A stretch of DNA of 64,000 bases from Shimia sp. GTDB lineage: Bacteria; Pseudomonadota; Alphaproteobacteria; Rhodobacterales; Rhodobacteraceae. Below the pieces are notes generated by a model that saw nothing but the letters and a program-made list of their open reading frames with translations, had not been told where the DNA came from and did no database searches. The stretch is taken from positions 1-64,000 of the forward strand of contig JAAENN010000182.1 of the NCBI GenBank assembly GCA_024224295.1, given 5' to 3'. Below are positions 42,530 through 52,529 of this stretch, piece after piece; within the stretch, counting starts at the first letter, position 1; each line of letters opens with the position of its first letter. Both the position numbers and the translations under genes were made by a program.

Positions 42530-43224
42530 CCATTAAACTGGGTGTACCTTCCAAAGGGCGTCTGATGGAAAAGACCTTTGATTGGTTTGGTGCGCGTGGG
42601 GTAACCTTGAGCCGGATCGGGTCAGACCGCGAATATGCGGGCGCGGTTTCGGGCGTGGATGGTGTCGAGCTGGTCTTGTTGTCTGCGGGCGAAATACCGC
42701 GGGAGCTGGCAGCAGGTCGTATTCACCTTGGCGTGACCGGAACCGACTTGGTGCGAGAAAAGCTCGGTCAATGGGAGCAGCAGGTGCAAGAGAAGGCGGA
42801 GCTTGGCTTTGGGCATGCTGATCTGATAATTGGGGTTCCCGCTTGTTGGGTTGATGTCGATACGCTTGAAGATCTGGATGCCGCCGCGGCGGCGTTCCGA
42901 CGAGCTCATGGTTTCCGGCTTCGGATTGCGACCAAGTACCACCGTCTGGTTCGTGAGTTCCTGCAGGACAATGGCGTAGCGGACTATCAACTGGTCGACA
43001 GCCAAGGCGCTACAGAGGGCACCATCAAAAACCTGACGGCAGAGGGTGTTGCGGATATCACCTCGACTGGTGATACCCTCCGCGCCAACCACCTCAAGAT
43101 ATTGAGCGATGCGGTGATGTTGAAATCTCAAGCCACATTGTTCAAGAGTCGGAAAGCGGACATGGACGATGAAGAGCGCTCGGCTATGGGCACGCTGCTG
43201 GTGCAGCTCGGTCTTGATGGCTGA
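42526..43224 (+). CDS. hisG: ATP phosphoribosyltransferase catalytic subunit, short form
   Basis: This 232-residue HisG carries GVPSKGRLMEKTFDWF at the N terminus and the PRPP-binding segment EGTIKNLTAEGVADITSTGDTL at about residues 165-186. The C-terminal regulatory domain of the long form is absent, consistent with dependence on HisZ. It catalyses the first step of histidine biosynthesis. Confidence 0.95.
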   Translation: MTIKLGVPSKGRLMEKTFDWFGARGVTLSRIGSDREYAGAVSGVDGVELVLLSAGEIPRELAAGRIHLGVTGTDLVREKLGQWEQQVQEKAELGFGHADLIIGVPACWVDVDTLEDLDAAAAAFRRAHGFRLRIATKYHRLVREFLQDNGVADYQLVDSQGATEGTIKNLTAEGVADITSTGDTLRANHLKILSDAVMLKSQATLFKSRKADMDDEERSAMGTLLVQLGLDG

Positions 43225-43499
43225 CACGTAGGTCAGTCGTTGCTTCGGTTCACCACCGAGGCGACGCACGGTGCCTTGTGGATCATCGAATTTGCATGCC
43301 ATGTTTTTCTGATTTTTCTAAGAGTGCCTATCTCTTGGGTCACTTTTCGTGAGCACAGTTTAAAGTTCGCTGAATATTCAATTTTGCACAGGGGTATTGA
43401 GCCGCCTGGCAAGTTTTTCTATCCGGCCCATTCGGCTCTTGGCGCGGCTCGATAGGCTGGTAAGAAGGGTATTCCAACTCATATCAGGAGAAACTTTTC
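43225..43499. other. Non-coding gap between hisG and tex
   Basis: About 275 bases without a supported gene. A stem (GCTTCGGT with ACCGAGGC, 43242-43262) lies 18 bases after the hisG stop but has no T-run. The rest should hold the tex promoter; no clear elements are seen. Confidence 0.5.
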
Positions 43500-45851
43500 G
43501 TGGATATCAGCACTCGCATTTTCCGCACCATCGCAGGCGAAATTGCAGCCAAACCCGATCAAGTTTCTGCCGCTGTGAAGCTGTTGGATGAGGGTGCTAC
43601 GGTGCCGTTTGTGGCGCGCTATCGAAAAGAAGCCACCGGTGGGTTGGACGACACGCAGTTGAGGACTCTTGCAGATCGGCTGGCCTATTTGCGTGAACTA
43701 GAGGCACGGCGAGAAACCGTTGCTGCGTCGATCGCTGAGCAAGGTAAGATGACCGACCTCTTGGCCAAGGCGATTGTTGGGGCGGACACCAAAGCGGCCT
43801 TGGAAGACATTTACCTACCTTACAAGCCAAAACGACGCACCAAGGGGATGATTGCCCGGGAGAACGGATTGCAGGCATTGGCGGAAGCAATTTTGGCAGA
43901 TCGCTCCGCGGATCCGGAGGTGCTGGCGGCGGGTTACGTTACCGAGACGGTTGCGGATGCGAAGTCGGCGCTAAATGGTGCGCGGGACATCGTTGCCGAA
44001 GGGCTGACCGAGAATGCTGCGCTGTTGGGGGAACTGCGTAAATTTTTGCAGGATGAGGCGATTGTGTCTGCCAAGGTGATTGCGGGGCAAGAGCAGGCGG
44101 GCGCGAAGTTCTCTGATTACTTTGAACATTCTGAGCCGTGGTCCAAAGTGCCAAGCCACCGAGCGCTGGCGATGATGCGGGCGTCCAAAGAAGGCGTAAT
44201 CACGCTGGATATCGGACCTGATCCAGAGGGCGGTAAGGAGCGCGCTGAGGCGATGGTGGCGAGCTATCTGGATACCCGCACAGACGGGCCCGGCGATGTG
44301 TGGCTGCGCAAGATTGCTGGGTGGACATGGCGCGTTAAGCTAAGCCTGACGATGACTGTGGATTTGATGGGCGAATTGCGCACGCGGGCGCAGGAAGAAG
44401 CTATTCAAGTCTTTGCTCGCAATCTCAAAGACCTGTTGCTGGTGGCGCCGGCGGGTGCGAAAGCGACGCTTGGCCTTGATCCAGGCATTCGTACCGGTTG
44501 CAAAGTGGCGGTAGTGGATGCCACTGGTAAGTTGCTGGATACCGCAACGATCTATCCGTTTCAGCCAAAGAATGATGTGCGGGGCGCGGAGGCGACCCTT
44601 ATGGCGCTGATTGCAAAACATGGCGTTGAATTGGTAGCGATCGGCAATGGCACGGCGAGCCGGGAGAGCGAAAAGCTCGTGGGCGAAACGCTGAAGTTGT
44701 TACCCAAAGGTATGAAAGAGCCAACTAAAGTTGTGGTGAGCGAAGCCGGGGCGTCCGTGTATTCGGCTAGTGAATTGGCAGCGCGGGAGTTCCCGGAGTT
44801 GGACGTGAGTCTGCGTGGTGCTGTGTCGATTGCGCGCCGACTGCAGGATCCGCTAGCGGAACTGGTGAAGATTGAGCCTAAGTCGATTGGCGTGGGGCAG
44901 TATCAGCACGACGTGGACCAGCATCGCTTGGGCAAGTCTCTGGAAGCGGTTATTGAGGACGCCGTGAACGCGGTTGGGGTGGATCTCAACATGGCTTCCG
45001 CCCCGCTCTTGGCACATGTGTCAGGCCTTGGGCCATCTTTGGCGGAGGCGATTGTGGCGCACCGCGATGCTAATGGGGCCTTTGGTTCACGCAAAGCGTT
45101 GTTGGATGTGGCGCGATTGGGCCCTGCCGCCTTTGAGCAATGCGCAGGGTTCTTGCGCATCACCGAGGGGGAAGAGCCGCTGGATGCCAGTGCGGTGCAC
45201 CCGGAAGCCTATGACGTTGCACGTAAAATCGTGTCAGCTTGTGGACGTGATGTGCGCACGTTGATGGGGGATGGCGCCGCGCTAAAGCGTTTGCGTGCGG
45301 AGGAATTTGTCTCGGAACGGTTTGGTCTGCCCACCGTGCGTGACATCCTCTCCGAATTGGAGAAACCGGGGCGCGATCCACGGCCATCCTTTAAGACAGC
45401 GACTTTTGCCGATGGTGTCGAGGAAATCTCCGACCTGAAGCCAGGAATGTCCTTGGAAGGGACCGTTACAAACGTGGCCGCGTTCGGGGCTTTTGTGGAT
45501 GTTGGCGTGCATCAGGATGGATTGGTGCATGTGAGCCAGTTGGCGGATCGGTTTGTGAAAGACCCGCACGAAGTTGTGAAAGCTGGGGATGTGGTGAAAG
45601 TCACCGTTACGGAAGTGGATGTGCCTCGCAAGCGTATTGGTTTGTCTATGCGTAAGGATGGTGGGGCCTCTGCCAAAGAAGATCGCAATGCGCGCTCCGG
45701 GTTCGGCAGTAAGGGGCGTGGTGGTCCTGGCGCTGGCCCACGCGGTAAAGGGGCACGCGGCGGCGGCAACTACAGTGCCAAACCAAAGCAGCAGGATGAT
45801 GGCAATGGAGCGCTGGGCGCGGCGTTGCTGGATGCTATGCGGAAGAAATGA
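43500..45851 (+). CDS. tex: Tex-family S1 RNA-binding transcription accessory protein
   Basis: The 783-residue protein starts with GTG at 43500; CAGGAGAA lies 9 bases upstream. The Tex layout is an N-terminal helical region, a YqgF-like RNase H fold at about residues 320-430 (TLGLDPGIRTGCKVAVVDATG), helix-hairpin-helix motifs (LLAHVSGLGPSLAEAIVAHR) and an S1 domain at about 640-715. The C-terminal tail of about 65 residues is rich in Gly, Arg and Lys. Tex acts on nucleic acids in the cytoplasm and influences transcription. Confidence 0.95.
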   Translation: MDISTRIFRTIAGEIAAKPDQVSAAVKLLDEGATVPFVARYRKEATGGLDDTQLRTLADRLAYLRELEARRETVAASIAEQGKMTDLLAKAIVGADTKAALEDIYLPYKPKRRTKGMIARENGLQALAEAILADRSADPEVLAAGYVTETVADAKSALNGARDIVAEGLTENAALLGELRKFLQDEAIVSAKVIAGQEQAGAKFSDYFEHSEPWSKVPSHRALAMMRASKEGVITLDIGPDPEGGKERAEAMVASYLDTRTDGPGDVWLRKIAGWTWRVKLSLTMTVDLMGELRTRAQEEAIQVFARNLKDLLLVAPAGAKATLGLDPGIRTGCKVAVVDATGKLLDTATIYPFQPKNDVRGAEATLMALIAKHGVELVAIGNGTASRESEKLVGETLKLLPKGMKEPTKVVVSEAGASVYSASELAAREFPELDVSLRGAVSIARRLQDPLAELVKIEPKSIGVGQYQHDVDQHRLGKSLEAVIEDAVNAVGVDLNMASAPLLAHVSGLGPSLAEAIVAHRDANGAFGSRKALLDVARLGPAAFEQCAGFLRITEGEEPLDASAVHPEAYDVARKIVSACGRDVRTLMGDGAALKRLRAEEFVSERFGLPTVRDILSELEKPGRDPRPSFKTATFADGVEEISDLKPGMSLEGTVTNVAAFGAFVDVGVHQDGLVHVSQLADRFVKDPHEVVKAGDVVKVTVTEVDVPRKRIGLSMRKDGGASAKEDRNARSGFGSKGRGGPGAGPRGKGARGGGNYSAKPKQQDDGNGALGAALLDAMRKK

Positions 45852-45906
45852 GTGAAGGGCACAGGCAGTTTTGTCCGAGCCTTTTCGTGTGCTTTGAGCG
45901 TTTGGC

Positions 45907-46344
45907 TTAGCTGAGCAGCGTGCCCATATGGCGCATCGCAAGCGTGTAGCCGTTCACGCCACATCCGGCGATCACGCCTTCGGCGCGCGCAGAGACAAAG
46001 CTGTGATGGCGAAATTCTTCGCGTTTGTGGATATTGGAAATGTGTATTTCCAGTACTGGGCCATCAAAGGTGTTGAGCGCATCTAGAATGGCCACAGAGG
46101 TGTGGCTGTAGGCGGCCGGGTTGATGATGATCCCAGCGGCGTTGTCGCGCGCGTCGTGGATCATTTCGACAATTTCGCCCTCGTGGTTTGACTGCATCAA
46201 CTTCACCGACAGGCCAAGTTCCTGCCCAACCTTCGCACAGTTGGTCTCTACGTCGGCGAGCGTGTTTTTGCCATAAACCTCCGGCTGCCGCTTCCCCAGA
46301 AGGTTCAGGTTCGGGCCGTTCAGGATGTAGATTGTCTTGCTCAT
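45907..46344 (-). CDS. aroQ: 3-dehydroquinate dehydratase, type II
   Basis: The 145-residue protein carries the type II signature [16 protein letters not shown], with the active-site Arg19 and Tyr24. [12 protein letters not shown] and [17 protein letters not shown] follow, containing the catalytic His region. It performs the third step of the shikimate pathway. It is transcribed in the same direction as the Lrp gene upstream, 62 bases away. Confidence 0.95.
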   Translation of the reverse strand: MSKTIYILNGPNLNLLGKRQPEVYGKNTLADVETNCAKVGQELGLSVKLMQSNHEGEIVEMIHDARDNAAGIIINPAAYSHTSVAILDALNTFDGPVLEIHISNIHKREEFRHHSFVSARAEGVIAGCGVNGYTLAMRHMGTLLS

Positions 46345-46406
46345 GGAAGAGGCTCACTTCTGTTGTCGGCTTTGAGCTAGCCGAAAAAAAGGTAGGGGAG
46401 CAAGGT

Positions 46407-46847
46407 TTAGGACTTCAGATCGCGCAGGATAACATTGGTTTGTGCCGAACTTACCGCAGGCAAAGTGAAGAGAAAGTCCTCCAAGAAGCGATTGTAGGCC
46501 TCAATATCGGTGCAGTGCACACGCATGTGGTAGTCTGCAGTGCCGGTGGTGGCAAAACACATGCGGATCTCCTCGCGCGCGGTCACCGCTTCGATAAACC
46601 GTTTGAGATTGGCCGGATCATGACGCGTGAGTTGAACATGAACAATGGCGTGGAACGTGAACCCGAGTTTTTCCTGACTTAGGCGTGCGCCATAACCGGC
46701 GATCAATCCGGCCTCTTCAAAGGCACGAATGCGGCGCCAGCATGCGGAGGTCGACATGCCCACTTCGGCCGCCAAATCTGCGTTCGACTGGCGGCAGTCC
46801 TTTTCCAGTAGGGTGAGGAGTTTTCGATCTTTCGAATCGAGGTTCAT
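46407..46847 (-). CDS. Lrp/AsnC-family transcriptional regulator
   Basis: The 146-residue protein starts at ATG 46847. An N-terminal helix-turn-helix (LLTLLEKDCRQSNADLAAEVGMSTSACWRRIRAFEEAGLI) is followed by a RAM ligand domain (VTAREEIRMCFATTGTADYHMRVHC). It is divergent from the indolepyruvate oxidoreductase gene, so it probably senses an amino acid and controls that gene. Confidence 0.92.
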   Translation of the reverse strand: MNLDSKDRKLLTLLEKDCRQSNADLAAEVGMSTSACWRRIRAFEEAGLIAGYGARLSQEKLGFTFHAIVHVQLTRHDPANLKRFIEAVTAREEIRMCFATTGTADYHMRVHCTDIEAYNRFLEDFLFTLPAVSSAQTNVILRDLKS

Positions 46848-46860
46848 GGCATTCTGTTCC

Positions 46861-46886
46861 AATTTTTGGCTGCTAGCCGAATTTTA
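46861..46886. promoter_or_regulatory. Candidate Lrp-type operator
   Basis: AATTTTTGGCT and AGCCGAATTTT flank a 3-base centre (GCT), with 8 of 11 positions symmetric. It lies immediately upstream of the lrp-type gene and in the divergent promoter of the oxidoreductase. AT-rich imperfect palindromes of this kind are typical Lrp sites. Confidence 0.4.
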
Positions 46887-46974
46887 AACTCGATAATAAG
46901 CCGAAATCCAGAGAGTTTGAAACGGGAAACCGGCGGCTTTGTGGGAAAATGCCTCAGTTTAGGAGGAGCGCGCG

Positions 46975-49900
46975 ATGACTCAAGCCAGCCACGATTTTCG
47001 AAATTATGCCTTGTCAGACCGGTACGACCAACCAAAGGGGCGAGTGTTTCTGACCGGAACACAAGCGCTGGTCAGGATTATGTTTGATCAAGCTAGGCGG
47101 GATCGTGAAGCCGGGTTGAATACTGGAGGCTTTGTCTCCGGGTATCGAGGGTCCCCGCTTGGCGGATTGGATTTGGAGTTCTGGCGAGAACGAAATCGCA
47201 CCAAAGAGCAGAACATCAATTTCCTGCCCGCCGTGAATGAAGACCTTGGTGCCACAGCTGTTTTGGGAGCCCAGCAAGCCACGCTAGATCCGAATTGCGA
47301 CGTCGAGGGGCTGTTCTCGATGTGGTATGGCAAAGGCCCGGGTGTAGATCGCTCTGGCGACGCGCTCAAACACGGCAATGCCTATGGTTCCTCCCCGAAA
47401 GGTGGTGTGCTGGTTGTCGCGGGTGACGACCACGGATGTGTCAGTTCTTCGATGCCGCATCAATCGGATGTGGCCTTTATGTCTTGGTTCATGCCCACGT
47501 TGAATCCGGCCAGTGTTGATGAATACTTGGCGTTTGGTGAATACGGCATCGCGCTCAGCCGATTTAGTGGCACATGGGTCGGCTTTAAGGCGATTTCTGA
47601 GACGGTCGAGTCGGGCCGGTCTGTGGAGTTGCAAGCAGACCGCAAGTTCGTGACGCCAGAGTTCGACATGCCGGCGGGGGGCGTGCACGTGCGCCCGAGC
47701 GATCTGCCCAGCCCCGAAATAGAAACCCGCATTGGTCACAAGTTGCGCGCGGTGGAGGCTTTTGTTGAAGCGAACCCAATTGACCAGCGCATCTATGACA
47801 TTCCAGAGGCGGCGTTTGGGTTTGTAACCACTGGCAAGGGCCATCTGGATTTGATGGAGGCGCTGCGCCTTTTGGGGCTGGACGAGGAGGCCTGTCGCCG
47901 TCTTGGCATCGACATCTATAAGGTGGGGATGGTGTGGCCGCTTGCCCGCCGCGACGCGCTAGCCTTTGTGCGTGGTAAAACCGAAGTGTTGGTGGTCGAA
48001 GAGAAGCGCGGCATCATCGAGAGCCAGTTCAAGGAATACTTCTACGATTGGCCTGGCGATAAACCGGAGAAGATGGTCGGCAAACACCGCGCCGTTGGTG
48101 ATCCACTGTTGCCATGGACTGGCGAACTTTCCCCCAAGATGCTGGTTCCTGCGGTGGCAGAGCGGTTGGCACGCTTGTTCCCGGATGAAGGCTTGCTTGA
48201 AAAGGCCGCAGCGCTTACCGAGGAAAAGCCGCCTGTGCTGAATGTCTCGGGAGCAAACCGTACGCCGTATTTCTGCTCCGGTTGCCCACATAATACTTCC
48301 ACCAAACTGCCGGATGGATCCAAGGCCATGAGCGGCATAGGTTGCCACGTCATGGCCAGCTGGATGAACCGGGAGACGGGCGGCTATGCCCAGATGGGTG
48401 GCGAAGGCGTGCCTGTGGCGGTTGCGCAAAAGTACAACGGCAACAAGCATATCTTCCAGAACCTCGGGGAGGGTACCTGGTATCACTCGGGCTCGTTGGC
48501 CATTCGTCAGGCGATCGCCGCCAAGGCCAACATCACGTACAAAGTGTTGTTCAATGACGCGGTTGCCATGACCGGCGGACAGCCTGTGGACGGCCCGGTA
48601 TCGGTCCATGGCATCGCCTGGAACGTGCGCGTCGAAGGTGTGGCCCGTATTGCCTTGGTCAGTGATGACATTTCCAAATTTTCCAAAGCAGATTTTCCTC
48701 CAGATACATCATTCCATGATCGCAAAGACATGGATCCTGTGCAGCGCGAATTGCGCGAAATCGAAGGTGTGACCTTGCTGATTTACGAGCAAACCTGTGC
48801 CACGGAAAAACGCCGTCGCCGCAAGCGCGGGAAAATGGAAGACCCCGACACATTTGCTTTTATCAATGAGTTGGTTTGTGAGGGATGCGGTGATTGTTCC
48901 AAAGCGTCCAATTGTCTGAGTGTGGAGCCGGTTGAGACCGAGTTTGGGCGTAAGCGGAAGATCAATCTGAGCACCTGCAACAAGGACTACTCCTGCGTGG
49001 ACGGATTCTGCCCGAGCTTTGTGACCGTGACTGGCGCTAAGCGGCGCAAAAAGGATGGCGCGAATGTCGATGTGGCTGGCCTGTTGTCTAAGGTTCCCGC
49101 ACCCAGCGTGCCTTCACTGGACAAACCGTTTGACCTCTTGGTGACCGGGGTGGGGGGCACAGGTGTTGTGACTGTCGGTGCGTTGATAACCATGGCGGCG
49201 CATCTGGAAGGGTTGGGCAGTTCCGTGCTCGACTTTACGGGTTTCGCACAGAAGTTTGGTACAGTGTTGAGCTATATCCGTCTTGGAACCAGCCCAGCAG
49301 CGGTCAATCAGGTGCGTATTGAAAGCGGTGCAGCGGACGCGGTCATCGGGTGTGACGTGGTGGTGAGTTCCGCGCCCAAAGCCAGTGTCCATTATCGTAA
49401 AGGGGCTCAGGTGGTGCTTAACACAGCGGAGATGCCTACCGGAGATTTGGTCCTCAACAGGGACGCTGACCTGAAAGTGGGCGTACGGGAAGAGGTCATT
49501 CGCAACGCTGTGGGTACCGACAATGTGCGCGCGCTAAATGCCAATAAGATAGCCGAGATGGTCATGGGGGACAGCGTTTTTGCCAATGTGATGATGCTTG
49601 GATTTGCGTATCAGAGAGGTCTGGTTCCGGTGAGCGAAGTGGCCTTAAAACAGGCAATCCTGCTTAACGGTGTTGCCGTTGAGAAAAACGCCAAGGCCTT
49701 CGATATTGGCCGTGTTCTGGCGCATGATCCGGATGCCATCCCCCTGGCGGTGCCGTGTGTTGCGGAAAAGGCGGACAAAGTGATAGCCAAACGATCTGTG
49801 TTTTTGGCCGACTACCAAAATGCCAAATACGCCGCGCGGTTTGAAGCGCGCATGATGAAACTGGCACAAGTTCTGCCGGAGGATCTGCTGATCGAGGCAG

Positions 49901-50388
49901 CAAAGTCACTGTTTAAGCTTATGGCTTACAAAGACGAATACGAAGTTGCACGCTTGCACATGGATGCCGCATTTGCTGAGCGCCTGAACGAAGAGTTCGA
50001 GGGCGATTTCAAGGTGAACTATCACATGGCGCCTCCGATGTTGCCACTTGGCCGTGATGCACTGGGGCGGTCTAGGAAGGTCAAGTTGGGGTCATGGATG
50101 CAGCTTTTGTTAGGGGCGCTTTCCAAGGCGCGCGGGGTGCGTGGGTCGTTCTTGGATCCGTTCCGTTTCAGTGCGGACCGAAAGCTGGATCGGGAGCTGC
50201 TTGAGTGGTTTGAGTGCGTTTTAGATCTCGTTGAGCGTGGATACAGTGAAAACGACCGTGACACCTGTTGGGCCCTGTTGACGGCGCCGAAAGAAATTCG
50301 CGGATACGGCATTGTGCGCGAGGAAGCCGCAGAAGGCGTACGCAAAAGTGCCATGATGTTGGAAACCTTGCTCTCTGCGAAAGTCTAG
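46975..50388 (+). CDS. Indolepyruvate ferredoxin oxidoreductase, fused alpha-beta subunits
   Basis: This 1137-residue oxidoreductase has GGAGGAG upstream of the ATG. The N-terminal pyruvate-ferredoxin-type domain (GGFVSGYRGSPLGGLDLEFW) is followed by the thiamine-diphosphate domain (CSGCPHNTSTKLP, then IGCHVMASWM). A ferredoxin-like cysteine cluster at about residues 635-650 reads CEGCGDCSKASNC. A C-terminal gamma-type domain (LLVTGVGGTGVVTVGALI) completes it. It oxidatively decarboxylates aryl-pyruvates from aromatic amino acids to acyl-CoA. The Lrp gene is divergent. Confidence 0.92.
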   Translation: MTQASHDFRNYALSDRYDQPKGRVFLTGTQALVRIMFDQARRDREAGLNTGGFVSGYRGSPLGGLDLEFWRERNRTKEQNINFLPAVNEDLGATAVLGAQQATLDPNCDVEGLFSMWYGKGPGVDRSGDALKHGNAYGSSPKGGVLVVAGDDHGCVSSSMPHQSDVAFMSWFMPTLNPASVDEYLAFGEYGIALSRFSGTWVGFKAISETVESGRSVELQADRKFVTPEFDMPAGGVHVRPSDLPSPEIETRIGHKLRAVEAFVEANPIDQRIYDIPEAAFGFVTTGKGHLDLMEALRLLGLDEEACRRLGIDIYKVGMVWPLARRDALAFVRGKTEVLVVEEKRGIIESQFKEYFYDWPGDKPEKMVGKHRAVGDPLLPWTGELSPKMLVPAVAERLARLFPDEGLLEKAAALTEEKPPVLNVSGANRTPYFCSGCPHNTSTKLPDGSKAMSGIGCHVMASWMNRETGGYAQMGGEGVPVAVAQKYNGNKHIFQNLGEGTWYHSGSLAIRQAIAAKANITYKVLFNDAVAMTGGQPVDGPVSVHGIAWNVRVEGVARIALVSDDISKFSKADFPPDTSFHDRKDMDPVQRELREIEGVTLLIYEQTCATEKRRRRKRGKMEDPDTFAFINELVCEGCGDCSKASNCLSVEPVETEFGRKRKINLSTCNKDYSCVDGFCPSFVTVTGAKRRKKDGANVDVAGLLSKVPAPSVPSLDKPFDLLVTGVGGTGVVTVGALITMAAHLEGLGSSVLDFTGFAQKFGTVLSYIRLGTSPAAVNQVRIESGAADAVIGCDVVVSSAPKASVHYRKGAQVVLNTAEMPTGDLVLNRDADLKVGVREEVIRNAVGTDNVRALNANKIAEMVMGDSVFANVMMLGFAYQRGLVPVSEVALKQAILLNGVAVEKNAKAFDIGRVLAHDPDAIPLAVPCVAEKADKVIAKRSVFLADYQNAKYAARFEARMMKLAQVLPEDLLIEAAKSLFKLMAYKDEYEVARLHMDAAFAERLNEEFEGDFKVNYHMAPPMLPLGRDALGRSRKVKLGSWMQLLLGALSKARGVRGSFLDPFRFSADRKLDRELLEWFECVLDLVERGYSENDRDTCWALLTAPKEIRGYGIVREEAAEGVRKSAMMLETLLSAKV

Positions 50389-50454
50389 GAGCTGTTCTGG
50401 TGGAGTAAGCAAGCGGTGGACAGAAATGTTCGCCGCTGTTCGCGTGTGGTTATT

Positions 50455-50489
50455 CAAAAGAAAAGCCCGGATGGCGGTCCATCCGAGCT
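50455..50489 (-). terminator. Terminator of the tRNA gene
   Basis: AGCTCGGATGG and CCATCCGGGCT (minus-strand reading) form an 11-bp stem with one mismatch and a 4-base loop. A T-rich run follows on the minus strand. It starts 11 bases after the tRNA 3' end. Confidence 0.8.
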
Positions 50490-50499
50490 CTGAAATTCT

Positions 50500-50576
50500 T
50501 GGTGGCGGTACAGGGACTTGAACCCCGGACACGCGGATTATGATTCCGCTGCTCTAACCAACTGAGCTATACCGCC
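50500..50576 (-). tRNA. tRNA-Met (anticodon CAT)
   Basis: The 77-base gene includes an encoded CCA. The acceptor stem is GGCGGTA/TACCGCC, the D arm GCTCAGTTGGTTAGAGC, the anticodon stem GCGGA/TCCGC with loop ATCATAA (anticodon CAT), and the T arm has TTCAAGT. The D and acceptor arms fit an elongator Met tRNA. A tRNA-Ile2 whose C34 becomes lysidine has the same anticodon and cannot be excluded by anticodon alone. It does not have the features of the initiator. Confidence 0.93.
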
Positions 50577-50743
50577 GTAAGTGCAGTGCGATTTAGGCTC
50601 TTCCTTGTGTGGGGTCAAGAGAGAAATCACATCGAAAGCACAGGTTTTTTGTTTCTTGGGACCCGTGCCCAAAATGTGAAAGCAGCGACGGCCGACTCCA
50701 AGCTTTTCAGACGTAAAGCTTACCCCTTCGGTACCCCCAAATG

Positions 50744-50771
50744 AAAAGCCCCGACGACTGCCGGGGCTTTT
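50744..50771. terminator. Terminator after pckA
   Basis: AAAAGCCCCG (50744-50753) pairs with CGGGGCTTTT (50762-50771) around an 8-base loop, 21 bases beyond the pckA stop. Flanking A and T runs allow action in both directions. The region 50577-50743 between this element and the tRNA holds no gene that I can see. Confidence 0.88.
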
Positions 50772-50792
50772 CGAAACGGGAGTTTAGAGCTT

Positions 50793-52391
50793 TTAGCCGA
50801 TGGCCGCTGCTTTCACATCTGCGTCGATGTAGGGTAGGTATTGTTCAAAGTTGTCAGCAAACATGCCCACGAGTTTAGCGGCCTGCGCATCATAAGCACT
50901 TTTGTCTGCCCATGTGCCGCGTGGGTCAAGCAACGCATCATCCACACCTGGCACAGAGACTGGCACTTCAAAGCCAAAGTTGGCGTCTTTTCGGAACTCA
51001 ACGTGGTTGAGTGAGCCATCGAGAGCCGCGGTCAACAGCGCGCGGGTGGCTTTGATTGGCATGCGGGAGCCTGTGCCGTACGCCCCACCGGTCCAGCCTG
51101 TGTTCACTAGCCAACATGTGGTGCCAAACTCCGCGATCTTTTTACGCAGCAGCGCGCCATAAACTTCAGGGCGACGTGGCATAAACGGCGCGCCAAAACA
51201 GGTGGAGAAGGCGGGCGTCGGTTCGGTCAAGCCACGCTCGGTGCCTGCCATTTTGGCAGTGAAGCCGGACAGGAAGTGGTACTCAGCTTGGGCCGGTGTT
51301 AGGCGGGCCACAGGAGGCAAAACACCGAAGGCGTCACACGTCAGCATGATCACGTTTTTTGGGTGACCGCCGAGACCATTGTCCGAAGCGTTTGGGATTG
51401 AATCCAGCGGGTAAGCACAACGCATGTTTTCGGTGAGGCTCTTGTCCTCAAAATCGAGTTCCTTGGTTTCTTCGTCAAAAACCATGTTTTCGATCACGGT
51501 GCCAAACATTTTGGTCGTGGCGTAGATTTCTGGCTCGGCTTCTGGATTCAAACCGATGGTTTTGGCATAACAGCCACCCTCGAAGTTGAAGGTGCCACGA
51601 TCGGACCAGCCGTGTTCGTCGTCGCCAATCAGGGTGCGGTTTGGATCTGCGGAGAGTGTGGTTTTGCCGGTGCCGGACAGGCCAAAGAACACGGCGCTGT
51701 CGACTGGGTTGTCCTTAGCGTGGTTGGCGGAGCAGTGCATTGGCATGATGCCCTTTTCAGGCAGCAGGTAGTTCAGTAGACCAAAGACGGATTTTTTATT
51801 TTCACCGGCGTATTCAGTGTTGCCGATTAAGATCATCTTCTTTTCGATGTTAACGGCAATAACCGTTTCGGTGCGACAGCCGTGTTTGGCCGGGTCCGCT
51901 TTGAAGCTCGGGCAATTGATTATTGTGTAATCTGCTACGAATTCGTCGAGTGCACTGCGGTCGGGGCGGCGCAGCAGGTGGCGGATGAAGAGATTGTGCC
52001 AAGCCAGTTCGTTCACAACACGTACGTTGATGGCGTGGGTTGGATCTGCGCCAGCGGTAAGGTCCTGCACAAAGTAGTCACGGCCCTTCATGTGCTGCAG
52101 CATGTCAGCATGAAGGCGATCAAACGCGTCCGATTCCATCGGGGCGTTGTTTTCCCACCAGATAGTGTCTTCTGTCATTGGAGACCGAACGGTGAATTTG
52201 TCCTTGGGTGAGCGACCAGTGAATTCGCCGGTGCTTACCAAAAAGGCGCCGCCATTGCCCAAAGTACCCTCGCCGCGTTTGAGCGCGGATTCGATGAGGG
52301 CAGGCTCCATAAAGTTGTAATAGACATCTCCCAGACCTTCGATCCCTTGATCTTGTAGGCGGAATTGCGGGTTTACCCGTCCAAATGTCAT
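50793..52391 (-). CDS. pckA: Phosphoenolpyruvate carboxykinase (ATP)
   Basis: The 532-residue enzyme starts at ATG 52391 with AGGAG upstream. The kinase-1a loop is [18 protein letters not shown]; the metal and substrate region includes HCSANH and [24 protein letters not shown]. It forms PEP from oxaloacetate in gluconeogenesis. It is divergent from chvI, a conserved alphaproteobacterial arrangement, with 374 bases between the genes. Confidence 0.96.
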   Translation of the reverse strand: MTFGRVNPQFRLQDQGIEGLGDVYYNFMEPALIESALKRGEGTLGNGGAFLVSTGEFTGRSPKDKFTVRSPMTEDTIWWENNAPMESDAFDRLHADMLQHMKGRDYFVQDLTAGADPTHAINVRVVNELAWHNLFIRHLLRRPDRSALDEFVADYTIINCPSFKADPAKHGCRTETVIAVNIEKKMILIGNTEYAGENKKSVFGLLNYLLPEKGIMPMHCSANHAKDNPVDSAVFFGLSGTGKTTLSADPNRTLIGDDEHGWSDRGTFNFEGGCYAKTIGLNPEAEPEIYATTKMFGTVIENMVFDEETKELDFEDKSLTENMRCAYPLDSIPNASDNGLGGHPKNVIMLTCDAFGVLPPVARLTPAQAEYHFLSGFTAKMAGTERGLTEPTPAFSTCFGAPFMPRRPEVYGALLRKKIAEFGTTCWLVNTGWTGGAYGTGSRMPIKATRALLTAALDGSLNHVEFRKDANFGFEVPVSVPGVDDALLDPRGTWADKSAYDAQAAKLVGMFADNFEQYLPYIDADVKAAAIG

Positions 52392-52529
52392 TATCTTACT
52401 CCTGTAGCCGCTTGTCCTGTTGCGGCGGTCCTTGAAAGTCCTCGGAGCGAAATTTTCTTGCGCGTCTATGTGCCCCGAAGTGCGACATGGGCCTCTTAAC
52501 ATGCCGGTTGTTAATAAGAACAGGACGCT

